This document shows positions 16,001-24,388 of a DNA stretch of 45,256 nt, one piece after another. A program made the position numbers and the translations under genes. The notes below the pieces were generated by a model. That model worked only from the letters and a program-made list of their open reading frames with translations, made no database searches and was not told where the DNA came from. The stretch is from Bacteroidales bacterium UBA2030 (GTDB lineage Bacteria > Bacteroidota > Bacteroidia > Bacteroidales > TTA-H9), in contig DDBO01000198.1 of assembly GCA_002332755.1 (NCBI GenBank), positions 1 through 45,256 of the forward strand, in the 5' to 3' direction. Numbering within the stretch: position 1 is the first letter of the stretch; every line of letters begins with the position of its first letter.

Positions 16001-16432
16001 ATGCCTTATACATACAAATACCCTCGCCCCTGCGTAACAGTTGATATCGCCCTTATGAGGACTTCGCCCGACGGTCACGAAATCCTTCTTATTCAACGTG
16101 GCAATCCTCCATTCGAAGGCATGTGGGCTCTCCCGGGAGGTTTTATTGATATGGATGAAGACCTCGAAACTTCGGCCTCCCGAGAATTAGAAGAAGAAAC
16201 AGGCATTAAGAATGTTAAACTGACCCAATTCAAAACCTATGGTGCCCCTGGAAGAGACCCTCGACACAGAACAATAACTGTGGTTTATTATGGTTTTGCC
16301 ATAGAAAACACTATAGCTTTGGCTGGTGACGATGCCAAAAGTACTGGCTGGTTTAACATAAAACAACTTCCAGAGCTGGCATTTGATCACAACTTAATTC
16401 TATCCGATCTGATTCAATATTTAAACTTATAA
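16001..16432 (+). CDS. Nudix hydrolase (ADP-ribose pyrophosphatase-like)
   Basis: 143 residues from the ATG at 16001. The frame is open further upstream, but that would overlap the FRG gene and precede the conserved domain. A perfect Nudix box lies at 47-69 (Gly47, Glu53, then RELEEETGI with Arg61, Glu62, Glu65, Glu66), binding Mg and cutting a nucleoside diphosphate linked to another group. The preceding PPFEGMWALPGGF and the following GRDPRHRTITVVYY segments match the Nudix group related to ADP-ribose hydrolases and the N-terminal part of NrtR regulators; no DNA-binding domain is attached. It is 8 bases after the FRG gene. Substrate not proven. Confidence 0.9.
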   Translation: MPYTYKYPRPCVTVDIALMRTSPDGHEILLIQRGNPPFEGMWALPGGFIDMDEDLETSASRELEEETGIKNVKLTQFKTYGAPGRDPRHRTITVVYYGFAIENTIALAGDDAKSTGWFNIKQLPELAFDHNLILSDLIQYLNL

Positions 16433-16453
16433 CTAACAAAATCCTTAATAGCC

Positions 16454-17506
16454 ATGAACGCCAAATCCATATGCCTTTCTCTGTTTGCAGTTCTGTTTTT
16501 CAATGGAGCAAATTCACAGGTTGTTCTTACCTCAACACAAATGCCCCAACCCGGAACCGTTTTGTATTTCAGCACTATGGCACAGCCTGACAGTTTTCAG
16601 TTTCAGCATTCTGGAAATGGCTTAGTCTGGGACTTTAGCCAGGTGCCTTATTCCGGTTACGACTCGGTTGTCTATCTTGAACCGTCTGCCACTCAATATG
16701 GAAGTAATTTCCCTGCTGCTAATTTATCGGTAAGTATGGGTACTGATGGTTATGGCTATATTTTTTTCAACGATAATTACAGTCACCTCATTGGAATAGC
16801 TGGCGATGCCGGCTATGGGGTAATGCCTGTTCCTCTCAATCCCCCGCTTGTTCTTTTTAATTTCCCTTACACCTTTGGCAGCACGATCAACTCCACAGCT
16901 AAGGCTGTCATTAAAGGAACCGGTGCTCAGTTTGGGATGCCCTTCGATTCGGTAAAACTGGTGAGCACTATAAACACCCAGAGAAGTGTTGATGGTTGGG
17001 GAACTTTAATATTGCGTTGTGGCACTTATGAGGGAACCCTGCTCGAAAAAACGATAACAAACCGCATAGACAGTGCTTTTGCCAAAGTTGTTTTCCTTGG
17101 CTGGATTCCCATTCCCGGTTTCCCCATGAGCGAGGTTGATACTGCTTATAACTGGTTCACCGGTGAATCAACCCATCCCTATGCATCCATAAGTTATGAT
17201 GTCAATGGAATATCTACCGGTGGTAGTTTTTATGCCGGAGATATTACTTCTTCAAAATCCTATTTATCATCAATCTCCGAATTAAAACTAAATCCCAACC
17301 CCGTTAAGGATTATGGACTATTATCAGCCATCCATCTCATTAAGGATATCAATATCTATGATTTGCAGGGGCGGCTTGTTATGCATAAAGAAATCCATTC
17401 GGCGTCAGCCACTGTCAATTTCGAGAGACTGAAGCCAGGAATTTATCTACTAAAAGTTATGTTTTCCGACGGTTCTATTTCAAACCTGAAATTCACTAAA
17501 AATTAA
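16454..17506 (+). CDS. Secreted T9SS type A sorting-domain protein of unknown function
   Basis: 350 residues. A signal peptide (about 1-21, ending GANSQ) precedes a beta-rich body of about 250 residues in which no known domain was recognised. The last 75 residues begin at about ELKLNPNPVKDYG and contain the NIYDLQGRLV and KPGIYLLKV strands, a typical T9SS type A sorting domain, so the protein should be delivered to the surface or outside. It begins 21 bases after the Nudix gene but is functionally unrelated on its face. Its stop overlaps the stop of convergent lysS by 3 to 4 bases. Confidence 0.82.
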   Translation: MNAKSICLSLFAVLFFNGANSQVVLTSTQMPQPGTVLYFSTMAQPDSFQFQHSGNGLVWDFSQVPYSGYDSVVYLEPSATQYGSNFPAANLSVSMGTDGYGYIFFNDNYSHLIGIAGDAGYGVMPVPLNPPLVLFNFPYTFGSTINSTAKAVIKGTGAQFGMPFDSVKLVSTINTQRSVDGWGTLILRCGTYEGTLLEKTITNRIDSAFAKVVFLGWIPIPGFPMSEVDTAYNWFTGESTHPYASISYDVNGISTGGSFYAGDITSSKSYLSSISELKLNPNPVKDYGLLSAIHLIKDINIYDLQGRLVMHKEIHSASATVNFERLKPGIYLLKVMFSDGSISNLKFTKN

Positions 17507-19236
17507 GCTTCGACAGAACCAGTCCATTGCCTTACTTGTTCAATAGTGGGCATTGGAATATCGAGTTTATTTTTTTTACGCAAGCCCCCCAGTTGATTAA
17601 AAAGGGCGTTGGGGTTAGCTTTCTTCAGTGCATCTACGCTCTGAAATCCGGCCTGCCGCACGAGAGGTATCCATTCGGTGGGAATGCCTTCGTTGGCAAA
17701 ATCTTCATCCTTTGAAAAATCCTGTTTCTTCTCTGGACGCATTTGTGGGAAAAGAATTACCTCCTGGATGGATGGAGAGTTAGTCATAATCATGGCCAGA
17801 CGATCGATACCAATGCCCAATCCAGCCGTCGGAGGCATGCCATATTCTAAGGCACGGAGAAAATCTTCATCGAGAACCATCGACTCTTCGTCTCCCCTTC
17901 TACCCAATTCTAATTGAGCCTCAAAACGTTCACGCTGGTCAAGAGGATCATTCAACTCGGAAAAAGCATTGCAAATTTCCTTTCCATTACAGATTGCCTC
18001 AAAACGCTCTACCAAACCCGGCTTGCTTCTATGCTTATGGGCCAATGGAGACATTTCAATCGGATAATCGGTAATAAACGTAGGTTGAATAAGGTATGGT
18101 TCACATTTTTCACCAAAGATCTCGTCTATAATTTTGCCTTTGCCCATGGTTTCATCGAGCTCAACACCTAACCGGGCGGCAACAGCCCTTAATTGTTCTT
18201 CTTCCATCTCAGAAAAATCAATACCCGTAAAATGTTGAATGGCTTCGAACATGGTAAAACGCTTCCAAGGCCTTTTAAAATCGATGATATGCTCCCCAAC
18301 CTTCACCTGGGTTGTGCCGTGAATATCAAGGGCGATTTTCTCAACCATTTCCTCCACCAAATCCATCATCCAGTAATAGTCCTTATAAGCCACATAAAGC
18401 TCCATTTGGGTAAATTCAGGATTATGGAAACGGTCCATCCCTTCATTTCTGAAGTCTTTAGAAAATTCATAAACTCCATCAAAGCCCCCTACAATCAGCC
18501 TTTTTAAATACAATTCATTTGCAATTCGCAAATAAAGAGTCATATCGAGGGTATTGTGATGGGTTTTAAACGGGCGGGCGGCAGCCCCTCCATATAGAGG
18601 TTGCAATATCGGGGTTTCTACTTCCAAATATCCCTTGCCATTGAGAAATTCCCGCATCGAATTCACCATGCGCGTCCGTTTAACAAAAATGTCTCTAACC
18701 CAGGGATTAACAATCAGGTCGACATATCGTTGGCGATAGCGCTGCTCGGGATCAGTAAAGGCATCAAAAACCTTATCATCTTTTTCTTTAACGACTGGCA
18801 AAGGACGCAATGACTTGGCCAGTAATTTGAATTCTTTGACATGAATGGTAATTTCGCCCATTTGGGTAATAAAAACAAAGCCTTTTACCCAAATTATATC
18901 GCCAATATCAAGCAATTTCTTGAATACTGTATTGTATAGGGTTTTATCTTCGTTTGGACAAACATCGTCTCGTTTTACATATAATTGGATCCGGCCAAAG
19001 GCATCCTGCAATTCAACAAAGGCGGCAGCTCCCATGATACGTCGCCCCATAATCCGGCCGGCTATACTAACATCCTGATAATGTCCACTTTCAGGTTTAA
19101 ATTTGGATTGTATTTCTTGGGTCGTAACATTTACTGGAAAAACACCGGTAGGATAGGGATCGATTCCCAGGTTTATGAGTTCCTGTAGGGCATTGCGCCT
19201 GATAATTTCTTGTTCACTTAGCTGCATATCATCCAT
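17503..19236 (-). CDS. lysS: Lysyl-tRNA synthetase, class II
   Basis: 577 residues from the ATG at 19236. An in-frame TTG at 19254 would sit inside the promoter, and the next ATG at 19227 is also possible. It charges tRNA-Lys. An N-terminal OB-fold (GRIMGRRIMGAAAFVELQD) binds the anticodon; class II motif 2 appears as FRNEGMDRFHNPEFTQME and motif 3 as GLGIGIDRL. The protein has a C-terminal extension of about 70 residues after motif 3, with a helical segment (GIPTEWIPLVRQAGFQSVDA) found in Bacteroidota LysRS. Promoter at 19252-19280 leaves a very short leader. Convergent with the T9SS gene. Confidence 0.97.
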   Translation of the reverse strand: MDDMQLSEQEIIRRNALQELINLGIDPYPTGVFPVNVTTQEIQSKFKPESGHYQDVSIAGRIMGRRIMGAAAFVELQDAFGRIQLYVKRDDVCPNEDKTLYNTVFKKLLDIGDIIWVKGFVFITQMGEITIHVKEFKLLAKSLRPLPVVKEKDDKVFDAFTDPEQRYRQRYVDLIVNPWVRDIFVKRTRMVNSMREFLNGKGYLEVETPILQPLYGGAAARPFKTHHNTLDMTLYLRIANELYLKRLIVGGFDGVYEFSKDFRNEGMDRFHNPEFTQMELYVAYKDYYWMMDLVEEMVEKIALDIHGTTQVKVGEHIIDFKRPWKRFTMFEAIQHFTGIDFSEMEEEQLRAVAARLGVELDETMGKGKIIDEIFGEKCEPYLIQPTFITDYPIEMSPLAHKHRSKPGLVERFEAICNGKEICNAFSELNDPLDQRERFEAQLELGRRGDEESMVLDEDFLRALEYGMPPTAGLGIGIDRLAMIMTNSPSIQEVILFPQMRPEKKQDFSKDEDFANEGIPTEWIPLVRQAGFQSVDALKKANPNALFNQLGGLRKKNKLDIPMPTIEQVRQWTGSVEA

Positions 19237-19251
19237 AATTTTTAAGGGGTG

Positions 19252-19280
19252 CAAAGTTACAGATTACGCTTGATTGTCAA
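19252..19280 (-). promoter_or_regulatory. Promoter of lysS
   Basis: On the minus strand TTG (19280-19278), 18-base spacer and TAACTTTG (19259-19252). Placement implies a transcript starting about 10 bases before the ATG at 19236, which excludes the upstream TTG start. Confidence 0.55.
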
Positions 19281-19306
19281 TTCGGTTTATAGCAATTGCT
19301 TCAAAA

Positions 19307-19338
19307 TTTGGTAAAAACGAAATATCTTACTATCTTTA
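19307..19338 (+). promoter_or_regulatory. Promoter of the 56-residue membrane protein gene
   Basis: TTTG at 19307-19310, 20-base spacer, TATCTTTA at 19331-19338 (one mismatch to TAnnTTTG). It lies 32 bases before the ATG at 19371 and supports that small gene being real. Confidence 0.55.
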
Positions 19339-19370
19339 GGGCTGAAACCATCCAGAAAAACGAGTAAGTT

Positions 19371-19541
19371 ATGGCCATAACCAAAGCTACCCAAAAGCCA
19401 ACTAATGTACCCCGAGGAAATACGGGAAGAAATGCATCGAATCCAAAGAATAAGAAAAAAGACGACGAAACAATTTACTGGGTTTACTTTTTCATTTTTC
19501 TGGCTATCAGTCTTTTTCTTCTTTATTTATTTAGATATTAA
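19371..19541 (+). CDS. Small membrane protein, 56 residues
   Basis: An open frame of 56 codons with ATG at 19371 and TAA at 19539-19541. The first 34 residues are hydrophilic and basic (many Lys, Asn, Pro, Thr; an NPKNKKKDDE stretch), then one strong hydrophobic segment at about 36-54 (VYFFIFLAISLFLLYLF) ends the protein as FRY. This predicts a tail-anchored inner-membrane protein with its N-terminus in the cytoplasm. It has a well-placed promoter and fills most of the space between divergent lysS and the convergent U32 gene, whose stop it overlaps by 4 bases. No family recognised. Confidence 0.65.
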   Translation: MAITKATQKPTNVPRGNTGRNASNPKNKKKDDETIYWVYFFIFLAISLFLLYLFRY

Positions 19542-20791
19542 AGATCCCTTGCATTTGTATCTACCAGGATAAAAACCTTATCTCCTTTGCGTACCGGAGC
19601 GTTTACCTTAAAACTACAAATACTTCTTTTGGGTGCTACTGCAACAGGATCGTAAGCTAATCTGACCTCTTCTACGATTCCCTCCACAACACCTGTAGTT
19701 GGGCCATTGATACTGTATTGCATTCCCGTGTGAAGATCGCCCGTTTCGACTTTAACTTCTGCTACGCCTAATTTGGAGTAATAATTGGTGACCTTTCCAA
19801 GATACTGTTTGCGCATGGTGGCCTGCGAACCATAAACACTACTCCATTCTCCTAGTTTACGCCCTAAATAATATCCTTCCCAAAATCCCCTGTTGTAAAC
19901 AGTCTTCAGCCGTTGAAGCCAGCCATCAACCTGGTTTCGTGTATAGGTCCCTTCCTTAATTGCTTTAACTGCTTCCTGATAAACAGAAGTAACCGTTTTT
20001 ACATATTCCGGTGAACGTCCTCTACCTTCAATTTTAAGCACAGTAGCTCCGGCATCCAAAATTTGATCCAGAATATCAATTGTGCATAGATCTTTGGGCG
20101 ACATTATATATTCATTATCAATTTCAAGAGTCACTCCTGTTTCTTTGTCGGTTACTTCATACGCCCGACGACAAGGCTGCAGGCATGCTCCACGGTTGGC
20201 CGATGAATTCATGGTATGAAGACTCAAGTAGCATTTACCGGATATGGCCATACACAGTGCACCATGCACAAAAACTTCAATTTGTACAGGCTTTCCCGAT
20301 GGCCCACAAATATTTTGATTTTCAATTTCCCGGGAGATATGTTTTATTTGACTTAAATTGAGCTCGCGCGAGAGTACCATTACATCGGCAAAACGGGAAT
20401 ACCATTTCACTGCTTCTATGTTTGTAACGTTGCATTGCGTACTAATATGAATTTCTGTTCCCGCGGCCTGAGCATATAAAAGAACGGAAGGGTCTGATGC
20501 AATTATGGCCGAGATTCCAGCTTCTTTGGCAGCATCAACCAGCCGTCGCATCTCATCCAGCTCCTGATCGTAAATGATAGTATTGAGTGTAAGGTATGAG
20601 CGAATGCCATGCGAAGTACAAATAGAAGCAATATTTTTCAAATCCTGTACATCGAAATTTTGTGTTGAGCGTGAACGCATATTGAGGCTTCCAACCCCAA
20701 AATAAACCGATCCGGCTCCTCCCTGAATAGCAGCCATCAAAGATTCATACGAGCCAACCGGCGACATTATTTCAATTATTTTTTCCGTCAT
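19538..20791 (-). CDS. U32 peptidase-family protein (TrhP/YegQ-like)
   Basis: 417 residues, cytoplasmic. The N-terminus (IEIMSPVGSYESLMAAIQGG, then SVYFGVG) and the HGALCMAISGKCYLS ... NRGACLQPCRRAY segment with four conserved Cys are the U32 signature. Although named as collagenase-like peptidases, members of this group such as TrhP take part in 5-hydroxyuridine formation at tRNA position 34, and the four Cys are likely iron-sulphur ligands. Length fits the TrhP/YegQ form rather than the longer RlhA form. A C-terminal beta domain (about 330-417) is as expected. Divergent from the YESQA protein, with 85 bases between the two starts. Confidence 0.88.
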   Translation of the reverse strand: MTEKIIEIMSPVGSYESLMAAIQGGAGSVYFGVGSLNMRSRSTQNFDVQDLKNIASICTSHGIRSYLTLNTIIYDQELDEMRRLVDAAKEAGISAIIASDPSVLLYAQAAGTEIHISTQCNVTNIEAVKWYSRFADVMVLSRELNLSQIKHISREIENQNICGPSGKPVQIEVFVHGALCMAISGKCYLSLHTMNSSANRGACLQPCRRAYEVTDKETGVTLEIDNEYIMSPKDLCTIDILDQILDAGATVLKIEGRGRSPEYVKTVTSVYQEAVKAIKEGTYTRNQVDGWLQRLKTVYNRGFWEGYYLGRKLGEWSSVYGSQATMRKQYLGKVTNYYSKLGVAEVKVETGDLHTGMQYSINGPTTGVVEGIVEEVRLAYDPVAVAPKRSICSFKVNAPVRKGDKVFILVDTNARDL

Positions 20792-20826
20792 CCAGCTTCT
20801 TTTTTCAAAAAACAGACAATCTTTAC

Positions 20827-20834
20827 TAATTTTG
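20827..20834 (+). promoter_or_regulatory. Candidate -7 element for the YESQA-repeat gene
   Basis: TAATTTTG, a TAnnTTTG match 42 bases before the ATG at 20877. No clear -33 element. Confidence 0.35.
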
Positions 20835-20844
20835 AAACGGTTTG

Positions 20845-20852
20845 CAAAGTTA
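20845..20852 (-). promoter_or_regulatory. Candidate -7 element for the U32 gene
   Basis: Reads TAACTTTG on the minus strand, 53 bases before the ATG at 20791. It interleaves with the opposing plus-strand candidate, so the two genes may compete for RNA polymerase. Confidence 0.4.
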
Positions 20853-20876
20853 CAATCTATTTAAACCCCTATATGC

Positions 20877-21245
20877 ATGAATCTGTCCGGAAAACATTAT
20901 TTGATGTTAGTTTCGATATTTCTTTCCTGGCTTTTCACAGAAAACATTTATGCCCAAAAAGTCTATAAGGTTAAATACGAATCCCAAGCCGATCTGAAGG
21001 TATTTATCGTTCCTTATGAATCACAAGCCGACTTGCTGGTCTATTTCGTTAAATATGAATCGCAAGCCACTCGAGATGGTTTGTTTTTTCCGGTTGATTA
21101 TGAATCACAGGCTGATTTCAAACTTTATTTTGTTGAATATGAATCGCAAGCCGACCTGAAAATCTATATTGTGAACTACGAATCACAAGCCGGATGGAGA
21201 AACAGCTCAAAACAACATTTGCTAAGGTTTAAAAACAAGCACTAA
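20877..21245 (+). CDS. Secreted protein made of six YESQA repeats
   Basis: 122 residues. A signal peptide (about 1-27, ending ENIYAQ) leaves a mature protein of about 95 residues that is nearly all repeat: six copies of [V/P]xYESQA(D)[L/F]K-x-[Y/F]-[F/I]-V. The repeat DNA starts at 20976, 21015, 21054, 21099, 21138 and 21177, so the period is 13 residues except for one 15-residue unit. Alternating polar and hydrophobic residues suggest short beta strands stacked as a solenoid or small propeller. A resemblance to the DUF6150 group is suspected but not certain. It starts a plus-strand run, with mtnA 3 bases after its stop, so they are probably co-transcribed. Function unknown. Confidence 0.8.
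   Translation: MNLSGKHYLMLVSIFLSWLFTENIYAQKVYKVKYESQADLKVFIVPYESQADLLVYFVKYESQATRDGLFFPVDYESQADFKLYFVEYESQADLKIYIVNYESQAGWRNSSKQHLLRFKNKH
20976..21191 (+). repeat. Six in-frame coding repeats (39/45-base period)
   Basis: Copies of tatgaatcacaagccga-like sequence begin at 20976, 21015, 21054, 21099, 21138 and 21177. Synonymous third positions differ between copies (tac/tat, tcc/tca/tcg, caa/cag, gcc/gct), so selection acts on the protein and the repeats are not recent duplications. Confidence 0.9.
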
Positions 21246-21248
21246 CAT

Positions 21249-22298
21249 ATGCGAGTTCAAGGGATTGATTATCGAACGGTATGGATTAAAAACGATACAA
21301 TAAAAATAATAAACCAGAATCGCCTTCCTTTCGCTTTCGAGATTCTTGATTTACCCGACGTTGATTCAGCATGCGAGGCCATTGTAAGAATGCATGTGAG
21401 GGGAGCCGGAGCTATTGGAGCTTTGGCAGGCTATGCAATGGCATTAGCTTTTAAAAATCTTAACATAAACAACATTGACCCCCCACGAGAGGCCAAAAGA
21501 AAAATTGAGGCCACCCGCCCTACTGCCCGAAATCTATTTTACGCAACAGAAAAGGTATGGACAGCAGGCATGGAAGGAGGATACAGAAAAGCCAAGGAAA
21601 CTGCTGAGATGCTCGCCGAAGAAAACATCGCAGAGGGCCGTGCCATTGCCGAATACGGGGAATCGCTAATTCCTGATGAATGTCACATCATGACTCATTG
21701 CAATGCCGGATGGCTGGGTTTTGTCGATTGGGGGAGCGCTTTAGCCCCTATTTACATGGCTCACAGAAAAGGGAAGAAAATATTTGTGTATGTAAGTGAA
21801 ACCAGGCCAAGGTTACAAGGTGCCCGGCTAACTGCTTGGGAACTCACTAACGAAGGCATTCCCCATGCTATTATCTCCGACGGAGCATCGGCATTTATCA
21901 TGCAGAACAACAAAGTTGATGCAATAATTACAGGCGCCGACCGTATTGCACTTAATGGGGATACTGCAAACAAAATAGGAACTCTCGACAAAGCCATTCT
22001 GGCTCACCATTACGGTATTCCCTTTTATGTGGCTGCTCCTCTTTCAACTATAGATTTTAATTGCCCTGATGGAACAAAAATTCCTATCGAACAACGCGAG
22101 GAAGCAGAAGTTCTCTTTGCAAACGGAATAAATCAAGAGGGTCATTTTGTAAGCGTACGATTAGCCTCACCGGGATCAAGTGCCATCAACCCCGCTTTTG
22201 ATGTCACTCCGGGCAATCTGATTAATCTCTTTATCACCAGCCAGGGTTTCATAAAACCCGAAGTGATATCATCTTTAAAAGAAAAATGCCATGTTTGA
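21249..22298 (+). CDS. mtnA: S-methyl-5-thioribose-1-phosphate isomerase homologue
   Basis: 349 residues, the MtnA length. MtnA turns methylthioribose-1-phosphate into methylthioribulose-1-phosphate in methionine salvage. The catalytic pair is present: Cys151 in MTHCNAG and Asp231 in ITGADRIALNGD, 80 residues apart as in characterised MtnA. Other signatures are RGAGAIGALAGYAMA, RPTARNLFYA and PFYVAAPLSTIDF. After the catalytic Cys the usual ALATAGYGTA is replaced by WLGFVDWGSA, so substrate preference may be altered; the fold is shared with eIF2B-alpha-type and ribose-bisphosphate isomerases. No other methionine-salvage gene is near. It overlaps the following receiver-kinase gene by 8 bases. 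Confidence 0.9.
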   Translation: MRVQGIDYRTVWIKNDTIKIINQNRLPFAFEILDLPDVDSACEAIVRMHVRGAGAIGALAGYAMALAFKNLNINNIDPPREAKRKIEATRPTARNLFYATEKVWTAGMEGGYRKAKETAEMLAEENIAEGRAIAEYGESLIPDECHIMTHCNAGWLGFVDWGSALAPIYMAHRKGKKIFVYVSETRPRLQGARLTAWELTNEGIPHAIISDGASAFIMQNNKVDAIITGADRIALNGDTANKIGTLDKAILAHHYGIPFYVAAPLSTIDFNCPDGTKIPIEQREEAEVLFANGINQEGHFVSVRLASPGSSAINPAFDVTPGNLINLFITSQGFIKPEVISSLKEKCHV

Positions 22299-23418
22299 AG
22301 ATAATCCCAATTGGGTCTTGGTAGTGGACGACAACGACCGCAATCTCATGGTGCTACAGAGCATCTTGGAAAAAGTATCCATTCCTTGTAAAACCTCCAC
22401 ATCCGGAAAAGAAGCATTACTACTGGCCATGCAAACGCCTCCCGCTTTAGTTTTGCTCGACATCATGATGCCTGAGATGGACGGCATTACAGTATGTAAG
22501 AAACTCAAAGAGATTGAACATACACGAGATATCCCGGTAATTTTTATAAGTGCTCTTACTTCCAAAGAAGATGTTTTGCAAGGTTTTGAGGCAGGAGGAG
22601 TAGATTATATTACCAAACCCTTTCATAAAGAAGAAGTATTAGCCAGGGTAAAAGCTCACCTCACTATAATAAGGCAAAAACGTGAACTGCAAGAGACCAA
22701 TCAGAAGCTCAAAGAAGCTATTGCAACAAAAGACAGGCTTTTTTCAATCATATCACACGACCTTATCGGACCAGTGGTTAATATCAACAATGTGCTGAAT
22801 ATTGCCGTAAATCAGCCCATGGAAAAAGAATTATTAATAGAATTTCTGAGAGATGCACTTGCGGCTAATACTTCAACCCTCGATTTGTTGAAAAACCTTC
22901 TGGCCTGGGCTAAAAATCAGCGAAACGAAATCAATTTCAACCCTCATAATATTGATGTATCCATCATTATTGATGATAACCTGAATCTGCTTAAAGGTCT
23001 CTGGACTGAAAAAAAACTCACAGTGATAAATCACATCAAGAGCCCGATGATGTGTTTTGCCGATGAAAATATGCTTACGATTATTTTTAGAAACCTGATT
23101 TCAAATGCCATAAAGTATTCCTATGAGGGTGGAAAAATTGAAATTTTCTGCACCGAAACCGATCAAAACAAAATTAAATTTTGCGTAATAGACGAGGGCA
23201 CAGGCATTGAACCCGAAAACCTGCAACGAATACTTAATCGGTACGAGCATTTCTCCACCCCCGGTACTAATTATGAGAAAGGTCACGGGCTGGGACTTAC
23301 ACTTGTGCAGGATTTTGTTTCAGCCCATAAGGGTATACTGGAAATTGAAACTGAACCAGGAAGAGGCTCCAGGTTTTGTTTCTCGATTCCCAAAAACCTT
23401 AGTGACTTTCCGCACTAA
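22291..23418 (+). CDS. Receiver-histidine kinase (soluble hybrid sensor)
   Basis: 375 residues, no membrane segment. An N-terminal receiver domain (about 8-125) has phospho-acceptor Asp57 in LLDIMMP and Lys109 in TKPF; a coiled linker (127-148) leads to a HisKA domain with His156 in SIISHDLIGP, then a HATPase domain with the N box (RNLISNAIKYS), DEGTGI, and GHGLGLTLV. The receiver in front of the kinase means that this protein is probably controlled by phosphorylation from another kinase rather than by direct sensing. The ATG overlaps the end of mtnA by 8 bases, so translation is coupled. No output regulator is adjacent. Confidence 0.92.
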   Translation: MFEDNPNWVLVVDDNDRNLMVLQSILEKVSIPCKTSTSGKEALLLAMQTPPALVLLDIMMPEMDGITVCKKLKEIEHTRDIPVIFISALTSKEDVLQGFEAGGVDYITKPFHKEEVLARVKAHLTIIRQKRELQETNQKLKEAIATKDRLFSIISHDLIGPVVNINNVLNIAVNQPMEKELLIEFLRDALAANTSTLDLLKNLLAWAKNQRNEINFNPHNIDVSIIIDDNLNLLKGLWTEKKLTVINHIKSPMMCFADENMLTIIFRNLISNAIKYSYEGGKIEIFCTETDQNKIKFCVIDEGTGIEPENLQRILNRYEHFSTPGTNYEKGHGLGLTLVQDFVSAHKGILEIETEPGRGSRFCFSIPKNLSDFPH

Positions 23419-23536
23419 AATTTTAAAATCCCGCTTTCATCACCGTTTTTCATTCTTTTAATTCAACAAAATTCGCTAATCAGGGTTATTTTACCATGTT
23501 TGTAGAACACGTCAATGTTCTCCTAAATATCAGATT

Positions 23537-24388
23537 ATGATCATGTTAAAAAAGCTTGGAAATACAGAAGTCCCGGCTATAGGCCTTGGAACTTGGGAGA
23601 TGGGGGGACGCATGGAGGCCGATCGCTCTCGTGATAGTCATTGGATGGATATTATTCGAAAAGGACTGGAGATTGGCCTTTCTCATATCGATACGGCTGA
23701 AATGTATGGAAATGGTCATACAGAAGAAATTGTTGGAGAGGCCATTAAAGATATTCCCCGTAAACAACTGTTTATTACTACAAAAGTATGGAGTACCCAT
23801 CTCAAGTATAATGACCTCTTGAGAGCTTGCGAGAATAGCTTGAAAAGACTCAAAACCGATTATGTCGATCTATATCTTATTCATTTCCCCAATCCGTCTA
23901 TACCAATCGAAGAGAGCATTTATGCAATGAACATCCTCGTTGAACAAAAACTTGTTAAACAGATTGGTGTAAGCAATTTTGGTATAAAAGATTTAGAAAC
24001 AGCATTAAAACATAGTAGCTGCCCTATTGTTGCCAATCAAATTGAATATAGTTTATTGGCGCGTAACAAAGGCACATATCTTGACGGTGCTGAAAGTGAA
24101 ATCATTCCTTACTGCAGAAAAAAACAGATTGCTGTGATAGCATGGCGACCCCTTGGTAAAGAGAAATTTAACCTCCTTGCTTCTCATCCTTTAATAATGA
24201 AGCTAAGTGAAAAATACGACGCAACACCGGCTCAAATAGCATTAAGCTGGCTAATCCAACAAGATAATATCCTCACCATTCCCAAAACAAGTAATTATCA
24301 ACATCTTATTGAAAATGCGAGGGCCATGGATATACAAATTGAGCCGGACGACTTCATCCGGCTCAGCCAATCGTTCAAGGATGAATAA
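23537..24388 (+). CDS. Aldo/keto reductase
   Basis: 283 residues, cytoplasmic, NAD(P)H-dependent carbonyl reductase of the AKR superfamily. The catalytic tetrad is complete: Asp52 and Tyr57 in HIDTAEMYG, Lys83 in ITTKVW and His116 in LYLIHFP. The C-terminal cofactor-binding part includes TIPKTSNYQHLIENA. Substrate cannot be inferred. Two ATG codons are possible (23537 and 23543). It is 118 bases after the receiver-kinase gene with no terminator visible between them, and its stop abuts the stop of the convergent TonB-dependent receptor gene. Confidence 0.93.
   Translation: MIMLKKLGNTEVPAIGLGTWEMGGRMEADRSRDSHWMDIIRKGLEIGLSHIDTAEMYGNGHTEEIVGEAIKDIPRKQLFITTKVWSTHLKYNDLLRACENSLKRLKTDYVDLYLIHFPNPSIPIEESIYAMNILVEQKLVKQIGVSNFGIKDLETALKHSSCPIVANQIEYSLLARNKGTYLDGAESEIIPYCRKKQIAVIAWRPLGKEKFNLLASHPLIMKLSEKYDATPAQIALSWLIQQDNILTIPKTSNYQHLIENARAMDIQIEPDDFIRLSQSFKDE

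Noticed and set aside
20976..21191. Regular 39-base repeats looked like a CRISPR array
   Set aside because: The repeats are in frame, encode YESQA units, vary only at silent sites, and the units have no distinct spacers.
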